From Desulfohalovibrio reitneri (GTDB lineage: Bacteria; Desulfobacterota; Desulfovibrionia; Desulfovibrionales; Desulfovibrionaceae), in contig NZ_JOMJ01000004.1 of the NCBI RefSeq assembly GCF_000711295.1, forward strand, positions 124,001-188,000: a DNA stretch of 64,000 bases, read 5' to 3'. Under the pieces are notes generated by a model. That model searched no databases. It was not told the DNA's origin and saw nothing but the letters and a program-made list of their open reading frames with translations. How positions within the stretch are numbered: the first letter of the stretch is position 1; the number at the start of each line of letters is the position of its first letter. Made by a program: the position numbers and the translations under genes. This document shows positions 1 to 9,162 of this stretch, piece after piece.

Positions 1-864
1 GGCGTTGGCCAGCATGACCGTGGCGTGGGAGGCGAAGAAGGTGAGGTATTGCAGCTCTTTTTGGGTGTAGTCCGAGGCGCCGGGGTGGCGGAAGAGGGCC
101 AGCGAGCCGATGCGGGTGTCGTCGTGGCGCATGGGCACCACCAGCAGCGAGACCTCGGGCACGTCCTGTGGCACCACGTTTCCGGCGCGCTTGGCGTTGG
201 CCAGGGTGGCCGGGTCGAAGAGGCGGGGCTGATTGCGGTCCAAGAGGCGGCCGCCCACGGCCTTGCACCAGCGGGTCAGGGAGGGGTGCCAGGCATCGCC
301 GCCCCAGACCGTGGGACCGGCCTCGCCGTTGACGTGGCCGTCCGGGAAGAAAGCCAGGCCGTGCGGAGCGAAGAAATCCCAGGTCTGCTGCAGAAATTCC
401 TGCAGGAGGGTGGAGAAGTCCTTCTTGTCCTTGAGCGACTCGCTGAAGCCCAGCACATCCATGAAGGAGGTGGCCTCCTGCACGGAGGAGCGCAGGCGGC
501 GCTCGCCCAGAGCCTTGTCCAGCCTCGCCGTGAGCTCGTCGATGTTGAAGGGCTTGAGCAGGTAGTCCACCGCGCCCAGTTGCAGGCACTCCACGGCGTT
601 GTCCACCCCGCCGTAGCCGGTGAGGAAGATGACGTCCGCGTCGATGTTGCGGCGCTTCATTTCCTTGAGCAGGCTGACCCCGTCCATGCGCGGCATGCGC
701 TTGTCCAGCAGGGCCAAGTCCACGGGGCGTCCGGAGGACAGGACCTCCAGCGCCTCCACGCCGTTGGCGGCGGTGAGGACGGTCCAGCCGCGCTCGGTGA
801 GCGCCTCTCGGCAAATGTCGCGGAGTTCGGCTTCGTCGTCTACAAGAAGGATGCGGCCACTCAT
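1..864 (-). CDS. Response regulator, receiver plus GAF-like domain (3' end outside window)
   Basis: The 288 visible residues start at an ATG behind a GGAG about 8 bases upstream. Residues 1-120 form a receiver domain: acidic pair D9/D10, phosphoacceptor D54 in an LLDKRMPRMDG loop, a Thr in FLTGY and the Lys of LLKPF. A linker leads into a GAF-like domain (about 140-288) that is cut by the window edge. No DNA-binding output is visible; what follows the GAF part is unknown. It is divergent from the HDOD/kinase gene at 1065 across about 200 bases, so the two may share a control region and possibly a phosphorelay (inference). The receiver call is firm, the GAF call is by pattern. Confidence 0.85.
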   Translation of the reverse strand, partial: MSGRILLVDDEAELRDICREALTERGWTVLTAANGVEALEVLSSGRPVDLALLDKRMPRMDGVSLLKEMKRRNIDADVIFLTGYGGVDNAVECLQLGAVDYLLKPFNIDELTARLDKALGERRLRSSVQEATSFMDVLGFSESLKDKKDFSTLLQEFLQQTWDFFAPHGLAFFPDGHVNGEAGPTVWGGDAWHPSLTRWCKAVGGRLLDRNQPRLFDPATLANAKRAGNVVPQDVPEVSLLVVPMRHDDTRIGSLALFRHPGASDYTQKELQYLTFFASHATVMLANA

Positions 865-1064
865 GCCCGGCTCCAGGTCTGGATGCCGCGTCCCCGCGGT
901 GGAGGCGCCGGGGAGCAACGGACCATGTGCGGAAAGCGTGTTCTGCATACACGAGGGAATCCGCGTTGTCCACGTATCCAAGAAGCGATGCGCTCTTTTC
1001 TTTGTTCAGGTTTCCCAGTACGGTGCGCGTATCCGTCAGACGTGGGGTAAAGAGAGGCGATGCT

Positions 1065-3725
1065 ATGGACAAAGCGGCGACGGCCTCGGGCGGCGAGGGA
1101 AGGTGGGACATGGAGTCCCTGATCAAGAGTCTGGAGCAGCTTCCCTCCCCGCCACACGTGGCAACGCGGATTCTCTCCTCCGTATCGGACGAGGACGAGT
1201 TCGAAGAGATCGCGGATCTGGTGCGCTCCGACCCGGCCATGGCCGGGAAGGTGTTGCGGCTGGCCAACTCCCCGGCCTACGGCCGGCACAGCCAGGTCAA
1301 CACCGTGGAGGACGCCATGCTGGTGCTGGGCGCGTCCACTCTGCGGACCATCCTGCTCGGCTCCTTCATACGAGACACGGTTCTGAAAAAGGGGGCCGGG
1401 AGCGACCCGGCGGTAACGGGCGTCTGGAAGCACTCGCTGCTCACCGCCTCGACCGCCCGCCTGTTGGCCGCCCGGCTGTACCCCTCCATGCAGCAGCGCG
1501 CTTTCACCTCCGGCATGGTGCACGACCTGGGCAAGATGGCCCTTCTGTGCGTGCGGCCGCACCGCTACGAGCGTTTCCTGGACCGAGTGGAACGCGGCGG
1601 GCTGGAGATGTTGCGGGCCGAACAGGAGGCGCTGGGGGTTGACCACTGCCAGGCGGGCAAATGGCTGGCCGAGCACTGGGGCCTGCCCGGCTATCTGGTG
1701 GAGGTTGTCTGGCTGCACCACCACCCCTGGGAGGCCCTGCGGGAGGCCGCCGCCCACCCGGAGCTGCTGGACATGGTCTGCATGGCCAACCGCATCGCCC
1801 ACGAAATCGCCGTGGATTACGCCGAACCGCACTTCGCCAACGGCACCAGGGAGCTTGCGGAAAAGGCCGGCTTCGACGCCCAGACCCTTGAGGGGGTGCG
1901 GGGCGAGGTGGTGGAGGAGTTCACCCGCACTGCCGCCCTGTTCGACATGGAGATCGAACCGGGCGAGGTGTACCTGGAGGCCTTGGGGCGGGCCAACTCC
2001 AAGCTGTGCGGCATGGGGGTGCGCCACCTGCGGGAGCGTGAGCTTCTGGACCGCTGCAACGCCGTGCTCCGCGCCTCCGCCTCCATGGCCCCCAGGCTGG
2101 CCTGCGCCGAGGACGTGCGCCAGTTGGCCGCCCGCACGGCCGAGGACATGGCCGAACATCTGCCGCACAGTTCCGGGGCGCTGCTCATCCGGGGGCGCTC
2201 GGGAATGGTGCGGGTCGCTTCCTGGCGCAAGGGCAAGCCGGTCGAATGCGAGAACGGACCCAAGGGCCCGCGCCGGCCCAAGTCGCTGGAGGGGCCGCTT
2301 CGGGAGGCCTTCGCCCGGGCGGCCGCCCTGCTCGGCGGCGAGTCGGCCCCGGCCGAGCCGCTGCAAGGGGACGGCGTGCTGGTGCTGCCCATCGCCTCCC
2401 CGGCCGGAGCGGAATCGGCCGTGGCCGAGAACTGGCTGCAGGGGCGGCTTTTGGTGTGTTTGTCCGCGCCGGGCGGCGGTTCCCCGTCCACGGAGGAGGT
2501 CAACGGCCTGTGGCAGATCTGCCAACTGCTGGCGGCCAACCTGGAGCGGTTGCAGCTGCGGGCCAGCCTGCACAAGCGGGCCGAGGACCTCAGCCGGGCC
2601 ATGATCAAGCTCAACGCCGCCCGCGAGAAGGCGCGGCACGCCGAGCGGCTGGCCACGGTGGGCCAGTTGGCGGCGGGCACGGCACACGAGATCAACAACC
2701 CCCTGTCCATCGTCTACGCCCGCGCCCAAATCATGGAGCAGAAGGAGGACGATCCGGCCAAGAAGAAGAACCTCGGCCAGATGCTCTCCCAGCTGGACCG
2801 CATCAGCAACATCCTCCAGCATCTCATGGATTTCGCCCGGCCCGCACCGCCCGTCATGGAGGACCTCTCCCTCAACGACCTGGTGCGCGACGCCCTGGAA
2901 CTGATGCGCGACGGGCTGGAGGACAACGGCATCGAGGTGCGGACGGACCTGGACGACAGCCTGCCGCCCGTCCGGGGCGACCAGGACCAGTTGCAGTCGC
3001 TGCTGGTGAACCTGCTGCTCAACGGGCAGCAGGCCATGCTGGAAAAAGGCGTGGAAAACCCCTCCCTGGCGCTTTCCACTCACCTGGACGACTCCGGAGA
3101 CAAGGCTGTGCTGCGTGTGCGCGACACCGGCCCCGGCATCCCCACGGACGTTGTGGACCGGGTTTTCGAGCCCTTTTTCACCACCAAGGAGCAGGGCAGC
3201 GGAACCGGCCTGGGGCTGTCCATCTGCTACGGCATCGTGCAAAGCCACAACGGCGTCATACGGCTGCAGAACGCCGCGGGCGGCGGGGCGGAGGCGGTGG
3301 TCTGGCTGCCCCTGGCCCCGGCCGCGGCCCCGGCCGAAAGCAGGGAGCCGCGCCGTGCGGACGTGCTGGTGGTGGACGACGAGGACTACATCCGCGAACT
3401 GCTGCGCGAGACCCTCAACTCCGCGGGATTCGGCGTGGAGACGGCCGTGGACGGCCAGGAGGCCAGGGACCGCCTGCTTTCCAAGCGCTACCGGCTGGTG
3501 CTTCTGGACCTCCGCATGCCCAGGCGCGAGGGCATGGAGGTGTTGCGCGACATCCGAGCCGGAGGGGTGAACACCCCGGTCATCGTGCTCACCGGCGCGG
3601 CCAGCGATGAGGAGGTGCGCATGGCCAAGGGGCTGGGCGCGGTCTCGGCCGTGCGCAAGCCCTTCAAGGTGGATGAGCTGCTGGCCCTGGCTCGGCGGAC
3701 CATGGCCCCGGCGGAGAAACAATGA
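1065..3725 (+). CDS. HDOD domain - histidine kinase - receiver hybrid protein
   Basis: This 886-residue cytoplasmic signalling protein has no membrane segment. An HDOD domain (about 20-220; LPSPPHVATRIL, then LRLANSPAYG) comes first, then a GAF-like middle (about 330-500). A HisKA domain follows with the phosphoacceptor His near 540 (GTAHEINNPL), then an HATPase domain with an N-box (LLNLLLNG-like), DTGPGIP and GTGLGLS. A C-terminal receiver carries D815 in LLDLRMPRREG. The ATG at 1065 was chosen over a longer upstream reading because GAGAGG lies 8 bases before it and the extension is not domain-like. It overlaps the MinD-like gene by 4 bases (ATGA), so the pair is co-translated. Targets are unknown. 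Confidence 0.9.
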   Translation: MDKAATASGGEGRWDMESLIKSLEQLPSPPHVATRILSSVSDEDEFEEIADLVRSDPAMAGKVLRLANSPAYGRHSQVNTVEDAMLVLGASTLRTILLGSFIRDTVLKKGAGSDPAVTGVWKHSLLTASTARLLAARLYPSMQQRAFTSGMVHDLGKMALLCVRPHRYERFLDRVERGGLEMLRAEQEALGVDHCQAGKWLAEHWGLPGYLVEVVWLHHHPWEALREAAAHPELLDMVCMANRIAHEIAVDYAEPHFANGTRELAEKAGFDAQTLEGVRGEVVEEFTRTAALFDMEIEPGEVYLEALGRANSKLCGMGVRHLRERELLDRCNAVLRASASMAPRLACAEDVRQLAARTAEDMAEHLPHSSGALLIRGRSGMVRVASWRKGKPVECENGPKGPRRPKSLEGPLREAFARAAALLGGESAPAEPLQGDGVLVLPIASPAGAESAVAENWLQGRLLVCLSAPGGGSPSTEEVNGLWQICQLLAANLERLQLRASLHKRAEDLSRAMIKLNAAREKARHAERLATVGQLAAGTAHEINNPLSIVYARAQIMEQKEDDPAKKKNLGQMLSQLDRISNILQHLMDFARPAPPVMEDLSLNDLVRDALELMRDGLEDNGIEVRTDLDDSLPPVRGDQDQLQSLLVNLLLNGQQAMLEKGVENPSLALSTHLDDSGDKAVLRVRDTGPGIPTDVVDRVFEPFFTTKEQGSGTGLGLSICYGIVQSHNGVIRLQNAAGGGAEAVVWLPLAPAAAPAESREPRRADVLVVDDEDYIRELLRETLNSAGFGVETAVDGQEARDRLLSKRYRLVLLDLRMPRREGMEVLRDIRAGGVNTPVIVLTGAASDEEVRMAKGLGAVSAVRKPFKVDELLALARRTMAPAEKQ

Positions 3726-5191
3726 GCACCCACGGCTCCGGCCGGGCCAGGGTGGTGTCCATCGCCAGCGGCAAGGGCGGCGTGGGCAAGACCAGCCTGG
3801 CCGTGAACCTGGCCCGCTCCCTGGCGGAGGCGGGCAAGCGCACCTGCCTGCTGGACGCGGACCTGGGCCTGGCCAACGTGGACATCCTGCTGGGATTGGA
3901 GCCCAAGTACACCCTGGAGGACGTGCTCTTCAACGGCCTGCCCATGGAGCGCGCCCTGGTGCAGGTGCGGGAGCGGCTGCACGTGCTTTCCGGCAGTTCC
4001 GGGGTGCAGCGCATGGCCGTGCTGGACCGCGCCTCGCGGGCCAGGCTGGCGGGCGAGCTGGGCAAGCTGGACGGTTTCGACTACTTGGTGGTGGATAATT
4101 CCCCGGGCATCACCCCGCAGATCATCTCCCTTTGCCTGGCCTCCCAGGACGTGGTGGCCGTGACCACCCCGGACGCGGCCTCGGTCACCGACGCCTACGC
4201 CCTGCTCAAGGTGCTGCGCAATAACGGGCAGGTGCGGCGGCCGCTGCTGCTGGTCAACCGGGCGCGCACACTGCGTCAGGCCACCAGGGTCCACCAGCGC
4301 ATGGACCAGACCGCCGCCAGCCACCTGGGGCTGGGCTGCTCCCTGCTGGGCGTGGTGCCGGACGACGCGGACGTGTCCCGCGCCGCCGCCATGCGTACCC
4401 CGGTGCTGGATATGGCCCCGGCCGCCCCGGCCTCGCGCATGATCAAGCGGGCGGCCGAGCGTCTGCTGGAGGCGGGCGGCGCGCGTTCCCGGCCGGGGCG
4501 CAGCCCGGGGGACTTCTTTCAGGATCTCATGGTTCGCATGCAGGGGTTGGCGGACGCCTTCGGCCCCGGCAAGGACCCCCGTCTGGAGCGTGTCGCGGGC
4601 AAGCTGGACGAGCTGCTGCGGCGGAAGATGGACCGGGACCTGCGGCTGGGACTCGAGGAGCTGCGCAGGATTCTGGGCAACGGCTCCGCCCCGGGCCGGG
4701 GCGGAGCGGAGCGGACAGCCCGGGACAACGGGAGCGGGAAGGCCGTGAAGAAGGCCGCTCCCGCAAAGGACGCCGGAACCGGGGCCTCGCCGGAAGCCAC
4801 CCCCGGGACCGGCAAGCCCGTGCCGTCGCCGGGTGCGAAGAAGCCGTCCGTGGTGCTGCTCTGCTGCCCGGACCCGCCCATGCTGGAGCTTCTGGAGGAG
4901 GTGGTGGCCGAGCTGGGACTGACGGCCGAGGCCCGCCCCGTGGAGGAATTGCTGCGCGGCGGCGTCAAACCGGGGCCGGAGGTTGCCGTTGTCTGCTGGG
5001 ACGGCCCGGAGGCGGACAAGACCCGTCTGCTGCGGGCCTTGAAGGACATGCCGGTCATCCTCCTGGAGGGGCTGCGCACCCGGCCCTGCGCCGATCCCGC
5101 TTACCTGAGCCTGGCCAGCGCCGTCCTGCACCGGCCGTTCAGGCTCGAACAACTCCGCTCCCTCGTCGCCGAGCACGCCGCGAGCGCCTGA
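3722..5191 (+). CDS. MinD/ParA-type ATPase with a C-terminal degenerate receiver-like domain
   Basis: The 489-residue protein begins with a deviant Walker A, K18-GGVGK-T24, followed by LLDADLGLANVD and VVDNSPG: the MinD/FlhG branch of P-loop ATPases, which place proteins or flagella at cell poles. About residues 270-370 are charged and low in complexity. From about 378 a receiver-like alpha/beta fold (VVLLCCPDPPML...VAVVCWDGPE...VLHRPF) lacks the usual acidic pocket: a Trp-Asp-Gly stands where LLD-x-x-MP is expected, and Arg replaces the Lys of the KP motif. It is coupled to the upstream kinase gene by a 4-base overlap. A flagellar-number regulator (FlhG) is possible, but no flagellar genes are near. 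Confidence 0.85.
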   Translation: MSTHGSGRARVVSIASGKGGVGKTSLAVNLARSLAEAGKRTCLLDADLGLANVDILLGLEPKYTLEDVLFNGLPMERALVQVRERLHVLSGSSGVQRMAVLDRASRARLAGELGKLDGFDYLVVDNSPGITPQIISLCLASQDVVAVTTPDAASVTDAYALLKVLRNNGQVRRPLLLVNRARTLRQATRVHQRMDQTAASHLGLGCSLLGVVPDDADVSRAAAMRTPVLDMAPAAPASRMIKRAAERLLEAGGARSRPGRSPGDFFQDLMVRMQGLADAFGPGKDPRLERVAGKLDELLRRKMDRDLRLGLEELRRILGNGSAPGRGGAERTARDNGSGKAVKKAAPAKDAGTGASPEATPGTGKPVPSPGAKKPSVVLLCCPDPPMLELLEEVVAELGLTAEARPVEELLRGGVKPGPEVAVVCWDGPEADKTRLLRALKDMPVILLEGLRTRPCADPAYLSLASAVLHRPFRLEQLRSLVAEHAASA

Positions 5192-5433
5192 CGCCTTTCC
5201 CATCCGCCTTTTCCGGACCACCTCCGTTCCATTCGACCATTTCCGGACATTCCCCGCGTCCGGCGCGCTTCCGCGCCCTGAATGAAGCCGCCCCGGCATG
5301 CAGTCGATTGGATGCGTGCTCCCGTACCGCGCGGGTTTTCAGCCGATATCGGGGAAAGCCCCTCCCACGGCTTCGTAAGGCACGGTTCTTGTTATCGACT
5401 TCAACCAATGTCCGCAGCGCAAGGAGAATCATC

Positions 5434-7254
5434 ATGTGCGGCATCATAGCCTATTCCGGACCGCGCCAGGCGGTGCCGGTCTGCCTGGACGGCCTGTCCC
5501 GGCTGGAATACAGGGGGTACGATTCGGCGGGTGTGGCCTATGTCAGCGAAGGCGCCATGCGGGTGGTCAAGGAGCGGGGCAAGGTCTCGGTCCTGCGCGA
5601 GGCGGTGAGCGGCAACGGGGCGCACAAATCCCGCGCGGCCGTGGCTCATACAAGATGGGCCACCCACGGCGAGCCGAGCCGGGTCAACGCCCATCCCCAC
5701 CTGGACGCATCGGGCGGGCTGGCCATGGTGCACAACGGCATCCTGGAAAACTACCTGGAACTCAAAACGGAGATGGAGGCGGAGGGCATCCGCTTCGACT
5801 CCCAGACCGACTCCGAGGTGCTGGTCAAGCTCATCGGCCGGGAGCTGGCCCGGGGGCTCTCCATGAACGAGGCCCTGGCGGCAGCGCTTGAACGGGCCGA
5901 AGGCTCCTATGCCATCACCCTTCTCGACCGGGGCAACCCCGAACGGCTGTGGGCGGTGCGCAACAAGAGCCCCCTGGTGCTGGGCGTGGGCGAGGATGAG
6001 TGCTTCCTGGCCTCGGACGTGACCGCCTTTTTGGCCCACACCCGCGAGGTGGTCCACCTGGACGACGGCGAGGTGGTGGAGGTGAACGGCGGCTCCTGGA
6101 ACGTGACCCGCGCGCCGGGCCGGGCGGGACGCCGCAAGCTGGTGGAGCTGGTGGACTGGGACGTGCAGGCCGCGCGCAAGGACGGCCACCCCCATTTCAT
6201 GCTCAAGGAAATCCTGGAGCAGCCCAAGGTCATCCGCGACTGCCTCACCGGCCGGGTGACCGCCGACGGCGCCCTGCGCCTGGACGAAGTGGAGGCGCGG
6301 CCCGTGCCGTCCAAGCTGACCATCCTGGCCTGCGGCACCTCCTATTACGCCGGGCTGTGGGGCAAATACGTCATCGAGCGGCTGGCCAAGGTGCCGGTGG
6401 AGGTCCACGTGGCCTCGGAGTTCCGCTACGAGGAGCCGGTGCTCGGGCCCGGGGACCACGTGCTGGTCATCAGCCAGTCCGGCGAGACCGCCGACACCCT
6501 GGGCGGGCTGGAGCTGGCCCGGGAGCGCGGCGCGGAGCTGCTGGGGCTGTGCAACGTGGTGGGTTCCTCCATCGCCCGCGGCGTGGACACCGTGCTCTAC
6601 ACCCAGGCCGGGCCGGAGATCAGCGTGGCCTCCACCAAGGCCATGTGCTCCCAGATGCTCATGCTGCTGCTCATGGCCGTGTCCCATGGCCGGCGCAACG
6701 GCTCGCTGGCCGAGGAGGCGGAGCGGGAACTGCTGGACGGCCTGCTGGGGCTGGCCGACTCCGTAGAGGAATCCCTGGATACCATCCGCGTCCAGGCCAG
6801 GCGGCTGGCCCGGGAATACGCCCATGCCAGTCACTTCCTCTTCCTTGGGCGCGGGATCTTCTTCCCCCTGGCCATGGAAGGCGCGCTGAAGCTCAAGGAG
6901 ATTTCCTACATCCACGCCGAGGGCTATCCCTCGGGCGAGATGAAGCACGGTCCCATCGCCCTCATCGACCGCGATTTCCCGACCCTGGCCCTGGCCCAGC
7001 GGGACAGGCTGTACGCCAAGGTCAAGTCCAACCTGGCCGAGGTGCGCGCCCGGGGCGGCCCGGTCATCGCCCTGACCAACCCCGGTCACGACCTGGACGT
7101 GGAGCGCGCCTGGGAGATTCCGTCCCTGCCGGAGCCGCTGAACACCTTCATGGTGCTGCCCGCCCTGCAGTTGTTCGCCTACGAGGCGGCCGTGGCCCTG
7201 GGGCGGGACGTGGACCAGCCCCGCAACCTGGCCAAGAGCGTGACAGTGGAATGA
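5434..7254 (+). CDS. glmS: Glutamine--fructose-6-phosphate aminotransferase (isomerizing)
   Basis: GlmS converts fructose-6-phosphate and glutamine to glucosamine-6-phosphate, the entry step to peptidoglycan and LPS amino sugars. The start is fixed by AAGGAG 7 bases before an ATG that puts the nucleophile Cys at position 2 (MCGIIAY). The N-terminal class II amidotransferase half shows EYRGYDSAG and the HTRWATHG motif. Two SIS domains follow (CGTSYYAG, SQSGETADT, then SYIHAEGYPSGEMKHGP), ending in LAKSVTVE. The length of 606 residues is normal for the family (about 610). The 242-base upstream gap shows no glmS ribozyme-like core that I can recognise. Confidence 0.97.
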   Translation: MCGIIAYSGPRQAVPVCLDGLSRLEYRGYDSAGVAYVSEGAMRVVKERGKVSVLREAVSGNGAHKSRAAVAHTRWATHGEPSRVNAHPHLDASGGLAMVHNGILENYLELKTEMEAEGIRFDSQTDSEVLVKLIGRELARGLSMNEALAAALERAEGSYAITLLDRGNPERLWAVRNKSPLVLGVGEDECFLASDVTAFLAHTREVVHLDDGEVVEVNGGSWNVTRAPGRAGRRKLVELVDWDVQAARKDGHPHFMLKEILEQPKVIRDCLTGRVTADGALRLDEVEARPVPSKLTILACGTSYYAGLWGKYVIERLAKVPVEVHVASEFRYEEPVLGPGDHVLVISQSGETADTLGGLELARERGAELLGLCNVVGSSIARGVDTVLYTQAGPEISVASTKAMCSQMLMLLLMAVSHGRRNGSLAEEAERELLDGLLGLADSVEESLDTIRVQARRLAREYAHASHFLFLGRGIFFPLAMEGALKLKEISYIHAEGYPSGEMKHGPIALIDRDFPTLALAQRDRLYAKVKSNLAEVRARGGPVIALTNPGHDLDVERAWEIPSLPEPLNTFMVLPALQLFAYEAAVALGRDVDQPRNLAKSVTVE

Positions 7255-7324
7255 AAACGTGCGTACAACGAATCATGAATCCCGAGCCGGGCGAACCGGT
7301 CCGGCGGGGAAGGTCGGGGAGTGT

Positions 7325-8302
7325 ATGAGTCGGCCTCTCGTGTCCGTGGTCATCCCGGTTTTCAACGCCTCCGAAACGCTTCGCGAGGCTGTGGCCAGCG
7401 TCCAGGCCCAGGAGGTGGACGACCTGGAGGTCGTGGTGGTGGACGACGGCTCCACCGACGGCACGCCCGCTCTGGTGGAGGCCATGGCCAGCGAGGACGG
7501 ACGCGTCCGCCTCATCCGCCAGGAGAACGCTGGCAGCCCGTCCGCCCGGGCCAACGGTTTCAGGCAGTCCCGGGGCACGTTCGTCAGTACCCTCGACGGC
7601 GACGACCTGTGGCCGGAGGACAAGCTGGGCAAGCAGCTCGACGTGTTGCGAGAGGACCCGGACGCCGTGGTAATCGGCGGCATCAAACGGTTCCACGAGC
7701 AGGACGGGCGGCGGGAATGGCTGGGAGAGACCATGCCCTTCCCCTATAATGACAGCGATTCCTACCTGCGGCGGCTGCTGGCCGCGGAGAACCAGGAGAT
7801 GGCCATTATGGCCACGTTCTGCGCCAAGCGCGAACACTTGCTGGAGGACAACTACGACCCCGCCTTCCTCACGGCGCATGACTGGGAGGCGTGGCTGCGT
7901 CTGGCGGCCAAGCATCGCTTCGTCCCCCTGGAGTCCGTCCTCTATCTGTACCGCAAGCACCTCTCCAGCGTTACCCGCAGGCGTCCGCGTCGGCAGACCA
8001 TCGATTCGCAACTGTCCGTCCTGCGCAAGCATCTGCCGTTGCACGGCCTCTCCGCGCGGGAGCGGGACGACATCTGGACCACGCAGGTGGCGCGCATCGC
8101 CCGGCGGTACATGGACCGCCGGGAGTACGGCGGCGCCTGGTACTGCCTGCGCAAGGGCGCGGCCAGGCCGTCCGTGTTCACCAGGCCGGAGTACATCAGG
8201 CTTGTTCTTTCCAATGCCAAACGCCAGGCGGTCACGGCGGCACGCTCCCTGGCCAAGCGAGGGGGCGGCCAAAATCCCCCGAAAAAAAGGTGGCAGCCAT
8301 GA
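7325..8302 (+). CDS. Family 2 glycosyltransferase
   Basis: This 325-residue protein has a GT-A fold N-terminus (VSVVIPVFNASETL, VVVDDGSTDGT at about 36-46) and a DGDD metal/nucleotide-binding motif near 92. It probably transfers a sugar from a nucleotide donor at the inner membrane; acceptor unknown. No transmembrane segment is evident. The start at 7325 has GGGGAG about 5 bases upstream; an ATG at 7259 would add 22 unconserved residues. It lies 70 bases behind glmS, which supplies amino-sugar precursor, and overlaps the next gene by 4 bases. A role in surface polysaccharide is likely but not shown. Confidence 0.88.
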   Translation: MSRPLVSVVIPVFNASETLREAVASVQAQEVDDLEVVVVDDGSTDGTPALVEAMASEDGRVRLIRQENAGSPSARANGFRQSRGTFVSTLDGDDLWPEDKLGKQLDVLREDPDAVVIGGIKRFHEQDGRREWLGETMPFPYNDSDSYLRRLLAAENQEMAIMATFCAKREHLLEDNYDPAFLTAHDWEAWLRLAAKHRFVPLESVLYLYRKHLSSVTRRRPRRQTIDSQLSVLRKHLPLHGLSARERDDIWTTQVARIARRYMDRREYGGAWYCLRKGAARPSVFTRPEYIRLVLSNAKRQAVTAARSLAKRGGGQNPPKKRWQP

Positions 8303-9084
8303 GCGGCGACCAAGAAATGGTCAAGACCATCGGAAACTTCTGGGAGAAGACCGAGCCGGACGAGGGCCAGACCAACTATTCCTCCGTCCTGCTAAAGCGG
8401 TTCTGCCACGATGTCCGTTCCCCCCTGTGCGGCGTCATCAACATGCTTGAGCTCATCAAGATGAACACCCAGGACAAGGATCGCCTGCACTGGCTGAGCC
8501 TGGCGCTTCGATCCAGCAAGGAAATCCTCACCCTTGTCAACGACGTGGGCGACGTGGAGAACCTGCGCCAGGGCAGGCTGCAACTGCGGCCGCAACCCTT
8601 CGCCCCGCAGGAGATGGTTGGCGAGTTGGTCAGGGACGCCACCCTCAAAGGAGCGGAAAAGGGCGTGGAGGTCCGCCTGGAGTCCAAAGGCCTGCCGCCC
8701 CTGGTGGAAGGTGACCGGCGGCGTCTGGCGGACATTCTGGAGGTGCTGCTGGACAAGGCGCTGCTCACCGCGGAGGAGCGGGTGCTGCTACGCGTGGAGG
8801 CCAAACCCGTGAAGCAGAACGGCAAGAAGCGGACCCGGACGTATGGCTTCCGCTTCGAGGCGGTGGACCGGCGGCTGCTGGACGAGGGCGTGGAGGAGTG
8901 GCTGCACTTCGACCCCTACACCCACATGGCCGAGATAATGAACCCCATGTCCCCCAAACGGGATTTCTCAATGGTCAAGGCCTGCATGCTGGCGCGAATG
9001 CACGAGGGCGAACTGTTGGTGGCCAGCCCGGACGGGCGCGGCGGTGGCCTGCTCGAGGTGGATCTTTCCGCGCCGAGGCACTGA
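8299..9084 (+). CDS. ChpT-like histidine phosphotransfer protein / degenerate histidine kinase
   Basis: The 261-residue protein has a DHp-like helix with H37 in CHDVRSPLCGVINMLELI, which resembles the H-box of ChpT-type phosphotransferases (HD-x-x-SP-x-G-x-I-N). The following domain has the outline of an HATPase fold (DRRRLADILEVLLDKALL), but the N-box Asn is replaced (LLDKALL instead of LLxNAL) and no DxGxG or GxGLGL box exists. It therefore probably cannot bind ATP and may relay phosphate between receivers, as ChpT does in alphaproteobacteria. No receiver or sensor is fused. The ATGA overlap with the glycosyltransferase gene implies co-expression. An inactive kinase remnant is the alternative. 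Confidence 0.7.
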   Translation: MSGDQEMVKTIGNFWEKTEPDEGQTNYSSVLLKRFCHDVRSPLCGVINMLELIKMNTQDKDRLHWLSLALRSSKEILTLVNDVGDVENLRQGRLQLRPQPFAPQEMVGELVRDATLKGAEKGVEVRLESKGLPPLVEGDRRRLADILEVLLDKALLTAEERVLLRVEAKPVKQNGKKRTRTYGFRFEAVDRRLLDEGVEEWLHFDPYTHMAEIMNPMSPKRDFSMVKACMLARMHEGELLVASPDGRGGGLLEVDLSAPRH

Positions 9085-9121
9085 GACCGAAAGAAGGCCG
9101 GTACGGCCACGCGACGATACC

Positions 9122-9156
9122 GGGCCGCCCCTTCCGGCGAAGGGGCGGCCCGTTCG
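9122..9156. terminator. Bidirectional intrinsic terminator
   Basis: A perfect 12-bp stem (GGGCCGCCCCTT with AAGGGGCGGCCC) closes a 6-base loop between two convergent genes. It is followed by a T-rich tail on the plus side, so it can serve both. Confidence 0.8.
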
Positions 9157-9162
9157 TTTGGG

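Noticed and set aside
861-3722. Long minus-strand open frame of 953 codons
   Set aside because: It is antisense to the HDOD/kinase gene, is His/Gly/Pro-rich, has no domains and arises from high GC.
5192-5433. glmS ribozyme upstream of glmS
   Set aside because: No recognisable ribozyme core or pseudoknot pattern, and the class is rare in this group.
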